Below, piece by piece: positions 22,082 to 23,907 of a DNA stretch of 23,907 nt. Below the pieces are notes generated by a model. The model made no database searches. It was not told the origin of the DNA and was given only the letters and a program-made list of their open reading frames with translations. The position numbers and the translations under genes were made by a program. The stretch's first letter is position 1. Every line of letters starts with the position of its first letter. Source of the stretch: Euryarchaeota archaeon UBA126 (lineage in GTDB: Archaea; Thermoplasmatota; Poseidoniia; Poseidoniales; Thalassarchaeaceae); contig DAMG01000029.1 in the NCBI GenBank assembly GCA_002497025.1, forward strand, positions 1 through 23,907, written 5' to 3'.

Positions 22082-23509
22082 TCAGGCCAAACCATCAGTT
22101 AGTTGTTCAAGCAATTCATCCAACTCATCTTCATCAGGCATCAATGCAGCAGCCTCTTGAGCTGCGAATAATGCCGAGGTAGTGCGCCCCATTTCCAGAT
22201 GCGCTCGGGCTAAATTTGCCCAAGCGGCACCCCTTTCACAATAATTTACAGAATTAATTGCTCCTCGGAACCACTTGATTGCCATCTCGGCCTGCCCTCT
22301 TTGTAGCAACGCCTCTCCAATTTCATTCCAAGAACCCCCATAATTCGGGTTAGTCTCGATCGCTAGACGCTGCCAAGCCAAACCATCTTCTTCATCATCA
22401 GAAAATGTCATTCCAAGGTAACAAGCTGCCTCAGGAGAGGGGCTTAGTTGGAATGAGCTGCCATGGTGTTCCGCGGCTACGCGAAGAATACCTAACCTTT
22501 GCAACACATTACCCATTCTAAACAGATCTTGAGCGAGAACTTCGCGCAAGTCTACCTCAATCCCTTCACTTTCGGTAGTCGCTTCAACCTCACACCAGAC
22601 TTCTTCGATCATGTCCAACAAGGCCGCAGGCCCCAACCTATCTCTTGTAGGCTGATCATTAGCATGCATCCAAGCAGTCTTGATTGAGGTGGTCCGCGGC
22701 TCGTCCTGAGCCGCCATTTCGGCCAATGGCGCTAAATCGCAAAGAGACTGAGCGACTTCATCTTGAATCATATCAACATTCCATATAGCTAACCATTGAG
22801 CTTGAAATTCTCCTTCGGTCTGTCGTGTTATTGTCTGTAAAACAGTACCTGTACTTTCTCCGATAGCCGCTACAGCAATACCATCGGAAGAAAGCCGCAT
22901 CAATAAGCCAACAGGAACTCTAGGTAACCCTCCCGTGACCAATATCTTACTCCACCCCTCTTCTGGAGTATCCTTGTAGAGGTCTTCAACACCACACCAT
23001 TCAATCTGACAACCACAGGCATCGGCGACGATATCAAGCCGTAAGTCCCCCCACCGTCTTTGTAATTCTGCTCGCCGACTATCCTCCAATTCTACGACTC
23101 TCAATCTTGATACTCCCAATTGCATCAAAATCTCGGTCCACCAATTTCCCCGCGGGGCGACTAACATCACAGAGTCACCAGGTTCAATCTCTAGCATCTG
23201 AATAACTTGAGCAGTTTCATAAATTCCAGGGAGTAGTGAGTTAGGTGCATCCACATCAGACCACCAAGGCATACGTAACGCACTTCCTTCGATGTTCTCG
23301 CCATCATGCCCTATCGGTAACGGAAGTGCATGCACTCCACGCGGTGAGCGTAAGAGCACATCACGCAACTCATCATCATCTATCGCCCCCATGAGAACCA
23401 GGCGTTCAACAGCCTCAGCATGAGGTGCTAAACTCGGCCATGTTCTAACAAGTGGAAGCGAATTCAAATCGCAGTCAGACCCGTCCTGGACGTTCCAATC
23501 CCTCTCCAC
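22082..23509 (-). CDS. Degenerate isoaspartyl-methyltransferase-like domain fused to TPR repeats
   Basis: A 475-residue soluble protein. The N-terminal half follows the order of protein-L-isoaspartate O-methyltransferase: an RLVLMGAIDDDELRDVLLRSPR helix pair (36-57), LLPGIYETAQVIQMLEIEPGD (92-112, like the substrate-binding 'SxPxxVAxMxxxLxLxPG'), a Rossmann strand VMLVAPRGNWW (114-124) where the SAM loop should be, VVELEDSRRAEL (138-149), then EEGWSKILVTGGLPRVPVGLLMRL (183-206). The Gly-rich SAM motif and the catalytic Ser/Thr are not recognisable, so activity is doubtful. The C-terminal half (about 325-470) has at least three TPR-like helix pairs (WNEIGEALLQRGQAEMAIKWF, AWANLARAHLEMGRTTSALFA). 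GTG start at 23509; no clear SD or TATA. Likely a protein-binding adaptor; that is inference. Confidence 0.75.
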   Translation of the reverse strand: MERDWNVQDGSDCDLNSLPLVRTWPSLAPHAEAVERLVLMGAIDDDELRDVLLRSPRGVHALPLPIGHDGENIEGSALRMPWWSDVDAPNSLLPGIYETAQVIQMLEIEPGDSVMLVAPRGNWWTEILMQLGVSRLRVVELEDSRRAELQRRWGDLRLDIVADACGCQIEWCGVEDLYKDTPEEGWSKILVTGGLPRVPVGLLMRLSSDGIAVAAIGESTGTVLQTITRQTEGEFQAQWLAIWNVDMIQDEVAQSLCDLAPLAEMAAQDEPRTTSIKTAWMHANDQPTRDRLGPAALLDMIEEVWCEVEATTESEGIEVDLREVLAQDLFRMGNVLQRLGILRVAAEHHGSSFQLSPSPEAACYLGMTFSDDEEDGLAWQRLAIETNPNYGGSWNEIGEALLQRGQAEMAIKWFRGAINSVNYCERGAAWANLARAHLEMGRTTSALFAAQEAAALMPDEDELDELLEQLTDGLA

Positions 23510-23601
23510 GCTATGTAGTTCTGCAACTTACTCTATTGAAACCCACGCCTCAACGATACTTAGAAGCATCATTTTGTACACTTTTGATATCGCGGAATAA
23601 A
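23510..23601. other. Short intergenic between HAD phosphatase and PIMT-like/TPR gene
   Basis: A 92-nt gap. No tRNA-like fold, SD or clear TATA element was seen before GTG 23509. It may hold a weak promoter or be just spacer inside an operon. Confidence 0.4.
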
Positions 23602-23907
23602 CTAGCAAGTCCGGCAACAAAGTTCTGCAACGGAGCCGACTACCAAACTAGGATTCTGAGGCGCAACCCCCAAGTCCTCACGAGTCGCTTCACCAGAGAG
23701 AACCAGTACTCCATGAACACCAGCCCTATCGGCCATTTCCATATCTGTGTATAATCGATCTCCAACCATTACACACTCTTCTGGTGATAGACCCAGTTCC
23801 TCCACTTTGTGAAGAATCATTCCAGCATTTGGTTTTCCAGCTACATGGGAAGCAGACACCCCAGTGGTCGCCTCAAACAACGCCATGTATGCTCCAGTAT
23901 CTGGCAA
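23602..23907 (-). CDS. HAD-superfamily phosphatase (NagD/IIA type), N-terminus beyond the window
   Basis: The visible 101 residues are the C-terminal half of a NagD-like HAD phosphatase: GAYMALFEATTGVSASHVAGKPNAG with the conserved Lys25 (GKP) and VMVGDRLYTDMEMADRAG with Asp50 and Asp55, the metal-binding acidic pair of motif IV. It then runs to LVLSGEATREDL and PSLVVGSVAEL, the usual end of the family. The nucleophile Asp and cap domain lie upstream, outside the window. Substrates in this group include phosphoglycolate, nucleotides and 4-nitrophenylphosphate. It is the first gene, in transcription order, of the HAD - PIMT/TPR - SDR set, with 92 nt before the next start. Confidence 0.85.
   Translation of the reverse strand: MPDTGAYMALFEATTGVSASHVAGKPNAGMILHKVEELGLSPEECVMVGDRLYTDMEMADRAGVHGVLVLSGEATREDLGVAPQNPSLVVGSVAELCCRTC

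Noticed and set aside
1..23907. CRISPR arrays, tRNA genes, insertion sequences, att sites or an obvious defence island
   Set aside because: No spaced direct repeats, cloverleaf signatures, transposases, integrases or nuclease/helicase defence sets were found; the single-strand nuclease here is the beta-CASP RNA enzyme.

Overview
The window reads as a dense stretch of archaeal chromosome. The best fit is a planktonic marine member of Thermoplasmatota (Poseidoniales/Marine Group II or a relative). This is inference from four things: a geranylgeranylglyceryl phosphate synthase (archaeal ether-lipid pathway), an archaeal-type beta-CASP nuclease without KH domains, TATA elements about 26 nt from start codons (leaderless transcripts), and a bacterial-type UvrA next to secreted subtilase and lipoprotein genes. 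There is no rRNA, tRNA, CRISPR array, transposase or integrase.

Layout. 1-1238 (+): the end of a coiled-coil gene, a small two-TM EF-hand protein, and a membrane protein with two zinc-ribbon modules. 1240-2953 (-): an overlapping cluster of 2x[4Fe-4S] ferredoxin, a short FAD-oxidoreductase-like protein with an eroded nucleotide loop, and GGGP synthase. 3222-4529 (+): beta-CASP metallo-beta-lactamase nuclease. 4620-6827 (+): AzgA/NCS2 purine permease followed by adenine phosphoribosyltransferase, a purine uptake and salvage pair. 6887-7576 (+): a Pro/Lys-rich protein with a UVR-like helix and a zinc ribbon. 7578-8339 (-): TSUP transporter, divergent from moeA (8390-9595, +). 9599-10474 (-) and 10582-11228 (+): membrane proteins of unknown function flanking a divergent, apparently leaderless promoter pair, with an additional 58-residue micro-ORF at 11052-11228. 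11304-14285 (+): uvrA. 14286-15461 (-): M20D amidohydrolase. 15560-16980 (+): Bax-inhibitor-1-like protein and LysE-type exporter. 16985-18475 (-): Asp-box beta-propeller lipoprotein, divergent from a secreted membrane-anchored subtilase (18574-21027, +). 21024-23907 (-): NAD(P)-dependent reductase, a degenerate isoaspartyl-methyltransferase/TPR fusion, and a HAD phosphatase cut by the window edge.

The coding content suggests a heterotroph that degrades protein outside the cell (subtilase, surface propeller), recycles purines and exports amino acids. Most genes are housekeeping. The least explained parts are the PIMT-like/TPR fusion, the Pro/Lys-UVR-zinc protein, the membrane-split double zinc ribbon, and the ferredoxin/eroded flavoprotein/GGGPS operon.

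The architecture is very tight. All six convergent gene pairs end within -4 to +4 nt of each other, so no dedicated terminator space exists between them. Several co-directional genes overlap by 4 nt (TTGA or GTGA junctions). No stretch over 300 bases lacks a gene; the longest is 2954-3221.
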